Counted from the first letter of the stretch, positions 46,179 through 58,018 are shown. The stretch is 64,000 bases of DNA from Sabellastarte sp. h YS-2021 (GCA_964017235.1 OZ024935.1:3720001-3784000); one strand, 5' to 3'. Program-made: numbers and translations. The notes: a model not told the origin generated them from the sequence alone.

Positions 46179-49100
46179 GTTAGTATTTGCAACCAATTTA
46201 TCACTGGAAGGCTGTGTTTGGCTGTATTTTCTGTTTGTCTGTAAGGAAACAGCCTGAAAGTGATTAAATGATAGGGTATATCTGGATCATATTCTGGATA
46301 TAAAAAATCCTTAAGCTTCACAGGTACCATTTTCAAAATATAACTTCCATAATTAGCTTTCTAGTGTACATTGTCATAATAATAAACACATTGTCGTGAA
46401 ATATTTTTATGGGAATAGGGCCTGGCCAACAAAAGTCTTGATTAAATTTTGAGAAAAATCAGGATCCAACTCTGGTTTGAAAATTTTTGGAGACCTGCCC
46501 TGGTGGGGGTGTGTACTCTATGAGTGCTTTCTAGTCATCTCTAAACTCCAAATATTTATTTTCAGTGTTAAAACAAGATTTCAGTCTAATAGTTTAATTC
46601 AGAAAACTGTCAAACATTTTGTTTATTTGTATTGGTCAGTAACTATAGGCATAAATTTAATATCTGAAATTCTGTTTTGAAAATAGATTTCACTTATAAA
46701 CTTACCAAATCTTAATGTCCTAATAACTTGTGGTAAATAATGCATAAATATATGCACATAAAACATTTAGTGTTATGTTCTTTCCCCCAATTGTAAGTAT
46801 TTCTGAAAAATATGGTGTAAGTCTGTAAAACAATACATTCAAAACTGATGAAGAAATTCAAAATTGATATTGACAAGGTTGAACTTTTGGAAAATATAAA
46901 TTTCCACCCTTCTTGAGAATGAGACATGTAAATACCTGGAATGTTACTATATCTAACTAATTGTAAAAAATATGTAGTGTAGTATATTGGTAATTAATTT
47001 CACCAGTTATCACTAATTAATCAAAATTGTTTAATCATAATAATGTGAACGTGTTCTTATGATTCTGTGCTATGTTGTAGTCTTTAACTGTAGTTTCTAT
47101 ATAGTAATGTACAATATGCTTCAAATAAACATAATTAATTTTTTTACAAATTGTCACTCAGTTCTCACCTCTGAGGTTGTGACATAATCACCGCATACCC
47201 TTATTTGGCAAAAAGAACTAAGTCATGTTCTGAGGATATATGATTATATATGACAAATTATCTCCAATGGTCTTTCTTAATTTAATATTAAGCACTCATC
47301 TGTTACATTGTCTCATAAACTGTTGTGGTTGGTGGTTGATTGCAGCATATCTGATAACTGATGACCCATGATCCCCAAAATAGAGCCTAACTTTGACAGT
47401 AGATGACAAACAAAAACAAACAATCAATCAATCAATCAATCAGTTGTCCAGGTGCTTAATCTCCATATCAACGGATTCTAAGGCACACCATCCAATCCGT
47501 AAGGCATAAATCATGAGACATTAGACATGTTCCGAGTCGTTGCCAGGGAGGCGGTCCGGTGTTCGGTAGTAAGAAGCTATGGTGGGAATGATTTCTGAAA
47601 TAAGTAGGTTTTGAGTCGACTTTTGAAACTGGAGAGATTTGGAGCACTGCGTATATCATATGGAAGATCATTCCATAACTTAGGGGCATCATATGAGAAA
47701 CTATTGTTAAAATGGACCTTTGATTTATGGATGGAAGGACAGTAAGAGGGAACCAGAAGGAACAAATTTTTGGGATTGGAACGTCTTGTATTCACGGCAG
47801 ATTTGTACAAGGGGAGATATGGTGCAAAATACTTAGGCTGACCAGTGGTGAGGTACTTATAGACCAAAACTAGGGTTTTGAAGATAATACGTTGTCTAAC
47901 GGGTAGCCAATGGAGTGTCCTAAGGGTGGATGTAATGTGAGTGTACTTTGAAGCACCAGTGACAAACCGTGCAAGCGCATTTTGAACATATTGGAGCCTT
48001 GTAGCATTTCGGGATGACAAACTGCGAAAAAGAGAGTTGCAATAATCCAAACGACTACTGACCAGAGCATTTGCAATCACCACTGATGTATCCACAGAAA
48101 GAAACCTCCTGATACGATTAAGGTCCCTGAGGCTGATAAAGCAGGATTTGATAACAGAATTTACGTGATTGGTGAAACAAAACTTTGCATCAAACAGAAC
48201 ACCCAGATTGCGTACAACATCTGTGGGAGAGAGGCAATTACCCAGGATATTGACAGGTAGTGAGTCACTGAGCCATTTGTGTCTATCTTTGGCACCGAAG
48301 ACTATGAATTCTGTTTTATCAGGATTTAGCTTGAGTTTGTTTTCAGACATCCAGACCTGAATATCATTCAAACATGATTTAAGACGGTCAAAAGACTTGA
48401 GACTATCATCACGGGATAAGTGAATGAACAACTGAGTGTCGTCCGCATAGAAGTGGTAACGGACTCCGGTATATTTTCTGATGACTTAACCAAGAGGTGT
48501 TGTGTAGAGGGAAAACAGAAGGGGACCTAAGACAGAACCTTGGGGGACTCCAAACTTCAATTTGAACAAAGGTTTCTTTTTTGATTATCGAATAACAAAG
48601 TTATATTAAAAGGCCATTTATGACAATCTGTCAAGGTCATGGTACAAATGACTGACACAACAAATGGGAACCGCTGGCTCTGGTCAAAGGAGAAGTTTTG
48701 GATCAGAAGACTGCAGATTCAGGTAGTATATATTGTATATCAATTAATCAAGATATTTTACTAAGTTTTATATTCCTGAAATACTTGCTACTTACAGTTT
48801 GTCAAGGTTCTGTACTGTCAATGGCAAGCAACTACCAGCTTTCCCACTTGAGGCCGTGCTGAGAACTGAACCCCGGCCTCAGAACATTCTCTGCCACCGT
48901 GGCCCCTCTGCACTTTGTAGACATAAGCGAAAAAAAGAGGGGAACTTGGACTTCAAACATATTCAGCATTCTACGTTCTGTGAAATGAAAGCAGAATATT
49001 ATGAACATGAACATTTGACCAAACCCAAAAGTATATTATGTTAAATAGAACAATAAGAAACAACACAGCCATATAGGATCATTACATATTACTATTTACA

Positions 49101-52100
49101 CAACCAAGGCACAAACATTAGAACACTTTTGATTAGATCTAAGTGAGCTGCTATTTAGTCCTTTATTGTGTGAAAATATAGTAATTCGTACAAGTTATAC
49201 AAGGAAACTGATCAACAGATTGAATCAGATTTCCAGCGTCATAACTTATTAATGGTTTAGTATGTGCCTGCACCTTTACCCTTAAAAGTAGTCACATGAC
49301 TTAAACATGGCCGATGTTTTGAAGTTTTCAGGAAGTTTTTCAGGAAGTTTTTTCAGGAAATACTTGCTACTTAATAGCATTTTATTTTTTGCTAATAATG
49401 TATTTCTATGGCTTCATTTGATACAAACTCTGTTGATGTAGATCATAGCATTTCATAGATATTTGCATATAATGCATATTTCCACATACTTTTAATAGTG
49501 CGCACTTGAAATGTATTTTCATTTTTATGATTAAATAATGATTTATATAGTTGAATAAGAAAACAAAAACTATTTATTTATATAATAAAACAATGCTTCA
49601 TTAAAATAAATATTTGTTGTAAAAGTAATACTTATTTCTATTGTCTCGAGTTAGCATTAAAACCACCCCAGTGATGCAGTTTGGTCATAAAAATGAGAGT
49701 TACGAAAACTTAGCAATTATACATTTTCCTCTTCCTGCTTCCATCCAATTTTTGTAGCATTTTGCTAGTTTTTCTGAAAACGTAACTGCATTAAAACCTA
49801 CCTTTTTATTCTTACCCCTGATCCTTACAATCTTAAAACATATGTTTTCCACTTTTATTAACATACGATCAATCTTCAAACAAAATTGGAGACAAATAAT
49901 CTTGTCCAACACAAGAGTATGAGCTCACAAAGAGTGGTTCAGGTTTGGTGTTATGTATAATCCTCATGATTCATAGAACATGAGCTAACTTTTGCACTAT
50001 CTATGAGCTATCTTTTGTATATTTTTTACAGGATTTGTACCAAAGAATACAAGATGGCGATATCACACTGGCAGACATTGATGATGACTGTTGATCCTTT
50101 CTTTGAAGAACCTACAGATGAGCTGATTGGAACAGCCCTACTCAGTCCAGATTTTCGGGCATATGGCCTCGATACTGAAGAAGATCTTAAACTGTATGAT
50201 TTTAAGGGTACATCAGTGGGAGAGATAAAAATGAAAATCACACCTTGTAATGATCTTGGACAAGATACTTTTGATTTATTTGTAGAGGACCCTGTTGATT
50301 TGATTGGAAGACAGTACAGTGTTAAGGTAGGTATGGACAAATTTGTGCCATAGTCTTAAGTGGTATATGCTTCCAAACAATGCAATACAATAAATGTAAG
50401 CAGTGAAGGCGTTTTGTAAACTGAAGACACTGGTAAAAACTTTTAAGTCAGAACCAGAAGTCTATGTTACACCCATTCTGAAGCAACTGCTTTGAAGCAT
50501 GAACAGTACATGTCTGGTTTGTCTGGCCTTCTAGATATTCATGCACCAGTGAAGACTAAACAGCTCATCAAACCAGCCCCAAGCTGGATAACTGATGAGT
50601 ATAGAACTGCCAAGTGCATGAGAAGGCAGCCTGGAGAAGAGACAAATCCCCTGAAAATCGTTCCCGTCTTCGACGGCAGATAAACAGATGTAACCACATC
50701 CTAAATAGAAACAAGGGGTGTTTCTATCGTGATCTAGTCAGTGAAAATTGCGGCGATAGCAAGAGGTTATGGCATGCACTAAACACAACATTGAGTCGGT
50801 CAAATTCTACTGTCCTCCCATCCTTTGATGATGAAAAATCTTTAGCAAACAGATTTGGTTCGTTTTTCATTGATAAAATTAAAAAGATTCGAGACACCTT
50901 TAAATACACCCGATCTCAGGTTCTTCATCCAGACAAGGAGCCGCCGACTTTCTGTTCCTTTCAAGCTGTCACTGAGACTGAAGTCCTTAAGTTTATCAAG
51001 GAATCCCCTTTTAAAACTTGCTCCCTTGATCCATGCCCCACTTACATTGTGAAACAATGTATTGACATTCTTCTCCCTTCATTGACTAAACTAGTTAACT
51101 TGTCCCTCAAAAACGGCATTTTCCCTAATCCTTTCAAACAGGCTATTGTCACTCCCCTCCTCAAAAAGTCCACCCTTTCAAAAGAGGATTTGAAGAGCTA
51201 CCGACCAGTGTCCGGTCTTAGCTTCTTGTCAAAATTGGTCGAGCGAATTGTGGCTGCCCAAATTAGATCTCATATGGATTCTCATGATCTTGGTAATACT
51301 TTCCAGTCAGCCTACAAGGTGGGGCACTCGACAGAAACTGCCTTGTTGTGCATCAAAAATCAGATTCACTTATCTCTGTCCAAGGGCATGCCTACAGCAC
51401 TAGTGCTACTCGACCTGTCTGCGGCATTTGAAACTATCGATCATGACACACTCCTATCCTGTCTGTCGTCTAGATTTGGTTTTGCTGGATTGGCATTAAA
51501 ATGGTTTAGATCCTATCTCCAGGATCGTTTTCAGTCAGTCAACATTGGTTCTAGTCTTTCGAATTTGTTCAAATTGAAGTTTGGAGTCCCCCAAAGTTCT
51601 GTCTTAGGTCCCCTTTTGTTTTCCCTCTACACAACACCTCTTGGTCAAGTCATCAGAAAATATACCGGAGTCCGTTACCACTTCTATGCGGATGACACTC
51701 AGTTGTTCATTCACTTATCCCCTGATGATAGTCTCAAGTCTTTTGACCGTCTTAAATCATGTTTGAATGATATTCAGGTCTGGATGTCTGAAAACAAACT
51801 CAAGCTAAATCCTGATAAAACAGAATTCATAGTCTTCGGTGCCAAAGACAGACACAAATGGCTCAGTGACTCACTACCTGTCAATATCCTGGGTAGTTGC
51901 CTCTCTCCCGCAGATGTTGTACGCAATCTGGGTGTTCTGTTTGATGCAAAGTTTTGTTTCACCAATCACGTAAATTCTGTTATCAAATCCTGCTTTATCA
52001 GCCTCAGGGACCTTCATCGTATCAGGAGGTTTCTTTCTGTGGATACATCAGTGGTGATTGCAAATGCTCTGGTCAGTAGTCGTTTGGATTATTGCAACTC

Positions 52101-55100
52101 TCTTTTTCGCAGTTTGTCATCCCGAAATGCTACAAGGCTCCAATATGTTCAAAATGCGCTTGCACGGTTTGTCACTGGTGCTTCAAAGTACACTCACATT
52201 ACATCCACCCTTAGGACACTCCATTGGCTACCCGTTAGACAACGTATTATCTTCAAAACCCTAGTTTTGGTCTATAAGTACCTCACCACTGGCCAGCCTA
52301 AGTATTTTGCACCATATCTCCCCTTGTACAAATCTGTCGTGAATACAAGACGTTCCAATCCCAAAAATTTGTTCCTTCTGGTTCCCTCTTACTGTCCTTC
52401 CATCCATAAATCAAAGGTTCATTTTAACAATAGTTTCTCATATGATGCCCCTAAGTTATGGAATGATCTTCCATATGATATACGCAGTGCTCCAAATCTC
52501 TCCAGCTTCAAAAGTCAACTCAAAACCTACCTATTTCAGAAATCATTCCCACCATAGCTTCTTACTACCGAACACCGGACCGCCTCCCTGGCAACGACTC
52601 GGAACATGTCTAATGTCTCATGATTTATGCCTTACGGATTGGATGGTGTGCCTTAGAATCCGTTGATATGGAGATTAAGCACCTGGACAACTGATTGATT
52701 GATTGATTGACGATTGAACTTCACTGACTGCCCGTTAAGTATAGATGTATGTATAAAACTGCAACACTAGTTTATAAATTTTTACTTAGTGGTTCTCCTT
52801 GTTATTTTCAACCATTCTTGTCACTCAGCAGTTGTTCCTATAGCACTAGGCATAGTCACCCAGATCATCAATACCTTACTGCTCCTCCTTTCCGCTCATC
52901 AGTCTTCAAGTCAGTCAAACATTTTGATCACAGCATTGCCTTTGATGCTCCTAAGATCTGGAATGAACTCCCTCATGATGTGCGCAGTGCAGCATCAGTT
53001 GCCTCCTTCAGAAAGAAGCTTAAAACTTACCTGTTCGCAAAAGCATATCCCCCGTAGCCTCTCCTGTCACCCTGTGTCTCCTTGGTATGACCTGGCTTTG
53101 TCCTCGGATTAATGTTAACTGCCTTGCTCTATGTTCAGTTGCACCTTAGAGTCCATCAGTGATGGAGATTAAGCGCTATAAAAGTCCACATTAGATTAGA
53201 TTATGTTCTGTACCATAAATTGACACAGGTTGATGTTATGACTACTTAATAAAGGTGACAATAAACTGGATACAATAATAAGCTAGGTGTGGTTTTTATT
53301 TGCTGAACATTCTGGGTCACATTGGCATCGGCCTTTAATTATTCCAACATGAGATCAGACCAAGAAGTGAATGCCAGGCAATTAGTTGTCAAACTTGATA
53401 ATTTTGAGGTCATCAAAGTATCCTATTTTTCCTAATTTAGTCATCAATATAACAACATACATCTTAATTTATAAGTAGAAAATATGTATATAAACAATAT
53501 AATTGTGTTTCATTTTGTATTAGTTCAGAGTGCCACTATCTACAGCAGACAATTTTCTCAAGGTCTCAAAATAAAATACAAAATGTATGGAGATGACAGA
53601 ATGACTGAAACAGACACCGTGACAGGAACACTTGTGCCTGTATTTAACCATGTTCAAACTTGGACATTTCATACCATATCGGAGGAACACATAGAGTATT
53701 TCAAAAATGGTTAGTGTAAGAAGTACATTAGTGCACTTTTGTTGTGGTGCCAAAATTTATCATTTTATGTTTTATTACATTTTAATCTGTGATCTCGTAT
53801 TTTATGTGTTTATTAAAGTGAGGTTACTTTGTTATATCAATCTGATTAGTCCTACTTTTATTAGACCCCATTGTGAAAAAAAATATCTCTTTTGAGGTTA
53901 TTTCAACCAAACTTTCAATCTGCAGTAAAATGTTATGAAATTCTTCATTTTTACTTATACTTGATCAAATATTTCTTCAGCCTTAGTACTTCAGTGACAC
54001 ATACTCAATCTCTAAAGCTCTTCAATCGATGATTCAGTTTAGATGCATGTTTCAGGTGATTTGGCCTTCCATTTGTATGGACTACAAAAAGATCCTAGCG
54101 TTATCCAGACAAGGGTAAGTAATTTTAGAGATATGTTTTAAAAATTAAGTGTGGTATCTTCCTCATTTGACATTGTGAGTTTAGTATAATTTGGCAAATA
54201 TTCACCACAAAATTATGACCAGGGGCCGATTTCACAAAGGGACTTAACTCCAGATTCAGACTTAAATTTAAGACTTTTGTCTTAAGTTTTGTTAACAGAA
54301 TGTTAAGTCTGTGTCTTAGATTATGTCTTAGACTTAACAGATTTCACAAAGCAGCTAAGTCCATGAAATTGCTAAGTCAGTAGACTTAACTTTAAGTCTG
54401 GGGCGCAGTGGGCTTAAATTTTGTAAGGAGGACTTAAATATGGCCCCCATAAACTTTTCTCCACTTCAAAATTTCAAATGGCTGTAAATAAAGTATAATT
54501 ATACAGAACACCCCACTGAAGTAGTTTTGGGGAAGTTTATATGATTTAACAAGGTTTTCTATTCCACAACAGCACTTATCCTTAGATAAAATGCATCAAA
54601 TGAAGGATATAAAAGGCCACAGAAAACCACTGTGGTTATTTGATAAGCTTCGACTTCGCTAAGTCACCCTTTGAGAAATCCATTTAAGTCCCAGATCTAG
54701 CTTAGACCAAAGTCTTAGATTTAAGTCAAACTTGACTAAGTATAAGTCCCTTTGTGAAATCGGCCCCAGGTGTCTTTTGTGTGTGACAGTGACATGTAAA
54801 TGAAAAAAATTACCCAAGTAATGTATATTTTTAAATTTAAGATAAATGTTAAGACTGTAGGAATTTAAAAATATAGTTTGTAAAAGTATTTTACATTCAT
54901 TATATAACATTTTTTTGTTTCATTTATGAGTCAATGTTCACAGAAAGAATGTAAAAATGTAAAAGTTTATAGATAGCAAAAGGGCACAAATAAATAAGAT
55001 TCAATTTTTAAACTTGAAATTTAGCCACCATTTCTGTATGGAAGTGGATACAATACAAACAGACAGAGACGTGTACAAAAACTTTTAAATGTTACATATG

Positions 55101-56740
55101 ATATACTTATAGGATACATAAATATTTAAACTTTTATCAAAAATACAAACTTCTGTACCCAAAATTCAAATAAATAGCCATAGTAACGGGCATTAAATAA
55201 TAAAGAAAAATCAATTTACTCTTCTTTATTTCCCAGTATTTACATAAATCATTTGTTGGACAACATATATCTATATAATTGATTATCAAATTAACAAGAA
55301 AATACTTATTAAAGTTGAGCATGAAGTTGTGATTTCTGTCTTTAATTATCAGAGAGCTGATGACAAACAATCACTGCAAAAAGTTTCCTTTGGCTTGGAT
55401 AGTGGTGAAGTGGGCCATCTAAAAGCTGAGATTTTGCTGTTGGAACACAGAATAGACAGATTGCTGCAGAAAGAACAGGCAATCCAGGTTACAAAAACAT
55501 CTATTTTGTTCCATTTGATATGTTCAGTTTTAACTACTAACAATGTGCCTTTTCGGTGATACATGACTTCTCCAGTAATAATTTTTAAATTATTTCATTA
55601 AATGATTTATTTTGCACCACATAGATGGGGACATAATAGGTAAGATGGTTACTTTCTATCTCAGGTCTTGGTAATCATTTTTTGTTTTTTTTTTGTTTTA
55701 GGTCCATGTCTCATTTGCCTTATATATTATAATCTACATGAAAAGCTAAAGGCAATGTTAAGCCATAAAAAAATTAATCAATAAAATTAATTTGAAGTAT
55801 CTTCTGGACAGCAGAATGTAGATGGATATAAGCTGATGAATGACACAGCAATTTTGCAATGGCATAACTAGTTTTGCATCACTATTTTAAAATCTTATAG
55901 TTAATTTATTGAATTTTTACAATGACGTATTTAATTTTTCTACTATAAATTTTTAGGACCTTTGCCTGAAATGGGAAAACAATTCTGAGGATGAAACTTG
56001 TGAGCAACTTCAGAAATCTTTGTGTACTATAGCATTCAGTCATGGAAACAAACATAAAGCATTTGAAAAAGTGAGTAACTTGAGATACAGTTTACTACCC
56101 CAAGTATACTAACATCCATCATCCAAGGTATAATGAGCTAACAAATTTTATGAATGTTATCTGTGCAAAAAATTGTCAATTTATATGACCAACTAATTCA
56201 ACTTATTAATTTTTCAAAAAACCTAATAGCTACTTACATTTTAGAGGGCATATTAGCCGGTGATAATGCATCTGTACCTTTACCTATTGATATGTATATG
56301 TAACTTTAATAAACTAGTACGGAGTATGTTATACTCACATAAATAAAAAAAACCTTTAAAAATTAAAGCAAAAAATATACCTGTAACTCTTAGGCTACGT
56401 GGTAAGTGTTTATTTTATTGCAAAGTTATGATTAGGCATTTTGCCTCGAGAGGTAAATAAATGATTTACAGCCAAATGTGGAGTTTAAGGATAGAATATG
56501 CCAAATTAAGAGGTTTCCTGTACTCATAATTGATTTTCAAATGAGTCTTTAACTCTTGACATTGGTGTTTAAAGTAAATGTCCTACTTCTATATTTTCTC
56601 AATGTTTTTAGATCTTGGAGGCCAGTCTGGTGAATACTGTGGAGGAATCCAAACCATCATATCACCAACTCCAAATGAATAATTGTGTAACCACAGAATG
56701 TAAGACAGATCACAGAAGTAAAATTTGTCTGATTTTATGA
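46049..56740 (+). CDS. KIF28/KLP6-like kinesin, tail-region exons (3' half of gene)
   Basis: Exons: 46049-46178, 48636-48722, 50032-50326, 53529-53709, 54056-54114, 55353-55487, 55957-56070 and 56612-56740 (TGA). Together they give the region after the motor and FHA domains of KIF28/KLP6-type kinesins. Blocks in order are [74 protein letters not shown], a C2-like [12 protein letters not shown] with [11 protein letters not shown], and HIEYFKNG...[10 protein letters not shown] coiled coil ([20 protein letters not shown]) and a C-terminal CLIL follow. All junctions from 53529 on agree in phase. The 46178/48636 junction is off by one base, and exon 50032-50326 has one surplus base. Such kinesins are plus-end motors linked to cilia or mitochondria in model animals. 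The motor domain lies outside the window. Confidence 0.75.
46179..47420. other. Kinesin intron, no other gene seen
   Basis: AT-rich, with no supported feature before the (CAAT)n tail of the minus-strand LINE at 47424. Confidence 0.4.
47424..48571 (-). mobile_element. 5'-truncated LINE, inverted near-identical copy of 51573-52704
   Basis: On the minus strand it starts at GVPQGSVLG, runs through FYADDTQL and [15 protein letters not shown] to a complete C-terminal ORF (48431-47577), and ends GGAGATTAAGCACCTGGACAACTGATTGATTGATTG. Compared by eye, the encoded C-terminal 284 residues differ from the + strand copy at about six positions. The truncation point is 48571. It lies in a kinesin intron, just upstream of exon 48636-48722. 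Confidence 0.88.
48636..48722 (+). CDS. Kinesin tail exon 2 of window
   Basis: The acceptor is TGTCAAG and the donor GTAGTA; 29 codons, phase 0 to 0. It encodes [20 protein letters not shown] followed by FWIRRLQIQ, matching the 'W-W-KFxNRKYxMQE' block of KIF28-like proteins. It lies only 65 bp from the LINE end at 48571. Confidence 0.7.
48793..48908 (-). mobile_element. tRNA-derived SINE (family A) fragment
   Basis: It shares the CAGTTTGTCAAGGTTCTGTACTGT, GGCAAGCAACTACCAGC and CCCACTTGAGGCCGTG blocks with 40270-40507 and ends at GCCACCGTGGCCCC. The 3' tail is absent, so it is truncated. Confidence 0.7.
48910..50031. other. Kinesin intron, no other gene seen
   Basis: AT-rich. A short GGAAGTTTTTCAGGAAGTTTTT tandem occurs near 49330. 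Confidence 0.4.
50032..50326 (+). CDS. Kinesin tail exon 3 of window, with one surplus base
   Basis: The acceptor is TTTTTTACAG and the donor AAG|GTAGGT. Reading from the acceptor in phase gives [20 protein letters not shown] and then TGA at 50092-50094. Dropping one T restores [13 protein letters not shown] and the rest of the exon, which ends at phase 0 as the next exon requires. The protein block is the post-FHA region of KIF1/KIF28-like kinesins. Confidence 0.72.
50475..52710 (+). mobile_element. CR1/L2-like LINE, RT half, young copy
   Basis: It starts in the endonuclease-RT linker ([14 protein letters not shown]). One frameshift near 50630 precedes an open 647-codon frame to 52557. RT blocks: [56 protein letters not shown] (Ser in place of the usual Gly) and [15 protein letters not shown]. 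The 3' end reads GGAGATTAAGCACCTGG plus TGATTGATTGATTGA. The reversed partial copy at 47424-48571 has the normal Gly in motif B. Confidence 0.88.
50614..52557 (+). pseudogene. LINE reverse transcriptase ORF (647 codons)
   Basis: It encodes a reverse transcriptase with a C-terminal nucleic-acid-binding region, which would prime on nicked target DNA. Approximate positions: RT 1-2 near residue 195, motif A (LLDLSAAF) near 267, motif B near 323, catalytic YADD at about 359, KLNPDKTEF near 398. The upstream endonuclease is missing and the frame starts after a frameshift, so the copy is probably not autonomous although the RT frame is intact. Confidence 0.78.
52722..53205 (+). mobile_element. Second LINE subfamily, 5'-truncated 3' end
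   Basis: Directly abutting the previous LINE tail, it encodes [20 protein letters not shown], then [20 protein letters not shown] and [15 protein letters not shown], then TAG. The 3' end is GGAGATTAAGCGCTATAAAAGTCC followed by ATTAGATTAGATTA. The sequence differs clearly from the first LINE, so two subfamilies sit tail to head. Confidence 0.78.
53529..53709 (+). CDS. Kinesin tail exon 4 of window (C2-like segment)
   Basis: The acceptor TTCAG at 53524-53528 gives phase 0, agreeing with the preceding exon; the donor is GTTAGT. It encodes [36 protein letters not shown] and [10 protein letters not shown], a C2-like beta sandwich found after the FHA region in this kinesin group. An alternative acceptor five bases upstream would break the frame. 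Confidence 0.72.
54056..54114 (+). CDS. Kinesin tail exon 5 of window
   Basis: The acceptor is TTTCAG and the donor GTAAGT. It completes a split glycine and adds [19 protein letters not shown], the end strand of the C2-like domain. Confidence 0.7.
54222..54767. mobile_element. MITE with perfect 25-bp terminal inverted repeats
   Basis: GGGGCCGATTTCACAAAGGG... at 54222-54246 is exactly complementary to 54743-54767. The 546-bp interior is built from repeated (A)GACTTAA and CTTAAGTC-type words in both orientations and has no ORF. A flanking CCAGG or ACCAG duplication is possible but overlaps the termini. It lies in a kinesin intron. Confidence 0.85.
55353..55487 (+). CDS. Kinesin tail exon 6 of window (coiled coil)
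   Basis: The acceptor is TTATCAG and the donor GTTACA; 45 codons, phase 0 to 0. The leucine-rich stretch [20 protein letters not shown] is a probable dimerising coiled coil. Confidence 0.7.
55957..56070 (+). CDS. Kinesin tail exon 7 of window
   Basis: The acceptor is TTTTTAG and the donor GTGAGT; 38 codons, phase 0 to 0. It starts [20 protein letters not shown] and ends KHKAFEK. No named domain. Confidence 0.68.
56612..56740 (+). CDS. Kinesin terminal exon with CaaX-like end
   Basis: The acceptor is TTTTTAG; 42 codons then TGA. It begins [18 protein letters not shown] and ends with the basic KTDHRSK followed by ICLIL. The last four residues, Cys-Leu-Ile-Leu, fit a geranylgeranylation-type CaaX box. 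An AATAAA at 56856-56861 is a plausible polyadenylation signal. Confidence 0.68.
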   Translation: MLEASLVNTVEESKPSYHQLQMNNCVTTECKTDHRSKICLIL

Positions 56741-57119
56741 CATTCCAAGTCCATATTTTCTTCAAAAAAACTCACTAGTTTCTTAACTTAAGAAATTAAT
56801 TTTTATTCAAACTTCGTTTAGTGAGACAACAGAGTTATGGTTTCATGCAACCTATAATAAAATATGTGTCAGATGTATGGGTATAGGTACTTTTATTTGC
56901 TGGTGCCAATTATCAGAGATAGGTTTTATTGATATTGGTAAATAGTTCTAAGCAGTGTAATGTCCAAATATGATATACATATCATTGGAAATTTGCAGAG
57001 TTTCTGCTCATTTTTTTTATTTTTTTTGGTACAGTGAGATTTAGCATTTTAATTATATGAAGTGGTGGGTGATAAATGAAAAATAACTATTATGAAGAAT
57101 ATTTAAATAAGTCTCACAC

Positions 57120-57470
57120 ACTACATTTTAGTATTTATTGGTATTGAACTGTAACAACATAGTCCCTATTTCAGAAATAACACAACATTTCATTACCTCT
57201 GTCAAAAAGGTTATGTAATTAGCAGTGTGCATCTGTCTATTTGTTTGTCTGTTTTTTTGCAAAATAACTTCAAAATTTATTAATGGAGTTTGTTGAAATT
57301 TTAGGAAATATTGACAATAGTATAAGGAAGGACAGATAATTTTAGTAGTGATCATATCACTATTTGGGTCTACAAATTTTTTAAATGAGTTTTTTATCAT
57401 TTCACTCATAAGCTCTACTGGAGGTATTAGGATTTGGTGGGGTTATTTACTCTGGATAATTGACCTGCCC
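57120..57470. repeat. Dispersed repeat R, copy 1
   Basis: The order is TTCATTACCTCTGTCAAAAAGG, TCTGTCTATTTGTTTGTCTG, TTTTTGCAAAATAACTTCAA, TTTGTTGAAATTTTAGGAAA, GACAATAGTATAAGGA-GGA, and a terminal GGATTTGGTGGGGTTATTTACTCT. The same order occurs at 62560-62830. Repeats of this type (CCTCTGCCAAGG...TTTGTCTGTCTG...AAAATAACTCAAAAAGTTATG) are widespread in aquatic animal genomes as I know them; the element class is not settled here. Confidence 0.7.
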
Positions 57471-57956
57471 CTTTCATAAAATGGACAATCTATTTAACAG
57501 TTGCCCACCCAGTTAAAAATATGTACAAAGTTATTACAATGACAAGGACGCAACAAAATATTACTATGCATAAAACTTTAATTTTCATGAAAATGGGCAA
57601 GCAAATTCTGCCTATTTTATGAATTGGGCAAGAAATACTGTATTAATTGAGTAGTAACACATATATTACAATTCATGCACCAGACTGCATATTATATTAC
57701 CATTTGTGACAGATTGATTGTATATAGTGTCAATATCAAAATTTTCTGATGGGAAGTTCAAATAGATTTAATTTTCTGTTTGAATTTGAATACTAGTGGA
57801 TGCTTGATCGAATTAAATATACAATTGTGTGTTTGTGCAATTGACATGTGTTTTTCATAAACACTAATGCTGATTTTTCATAAAGAAGTGCAGTGACTGT
57901 GTATTTTGAACTATATATATTATAGCTAATATATATAGTTTGATTTTTACACTACA

Positions 57957-58018
57957 TATATTAATGAAACCAATATGTCCTGACCACAGTCCAATCCATG
58001 TAATTAGCAGTTAACAGT
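57957..58018. repeat. Direct repeat flanking DIRS-like element E, left copy
   Basis: A block reading TGACCACAGTCCAATCCATG within about 50 aligned bases is repeated at 61957-62010 with about four substitutions. A second short repeat, TTGATCGAATTAA-TATACAATTGTG, occurs at 57806-57831 and 58027-58051 beside it. Confidence 0.7.

Noticed and set aside
51774..52666. Extra frames of 63-76 codons over the young LINE, repeated at 47468-48360
   Set aside because: They occur in both LINE copies only because they overlap the RT frame; none has independent motifs.
53524..53709. A frameshift in the kinesin exon starting at 53524
   Set aside because: Moving the acceptor five bases to TTCAG at 53524-53528 gives phase 0 and removes the need for an indel.
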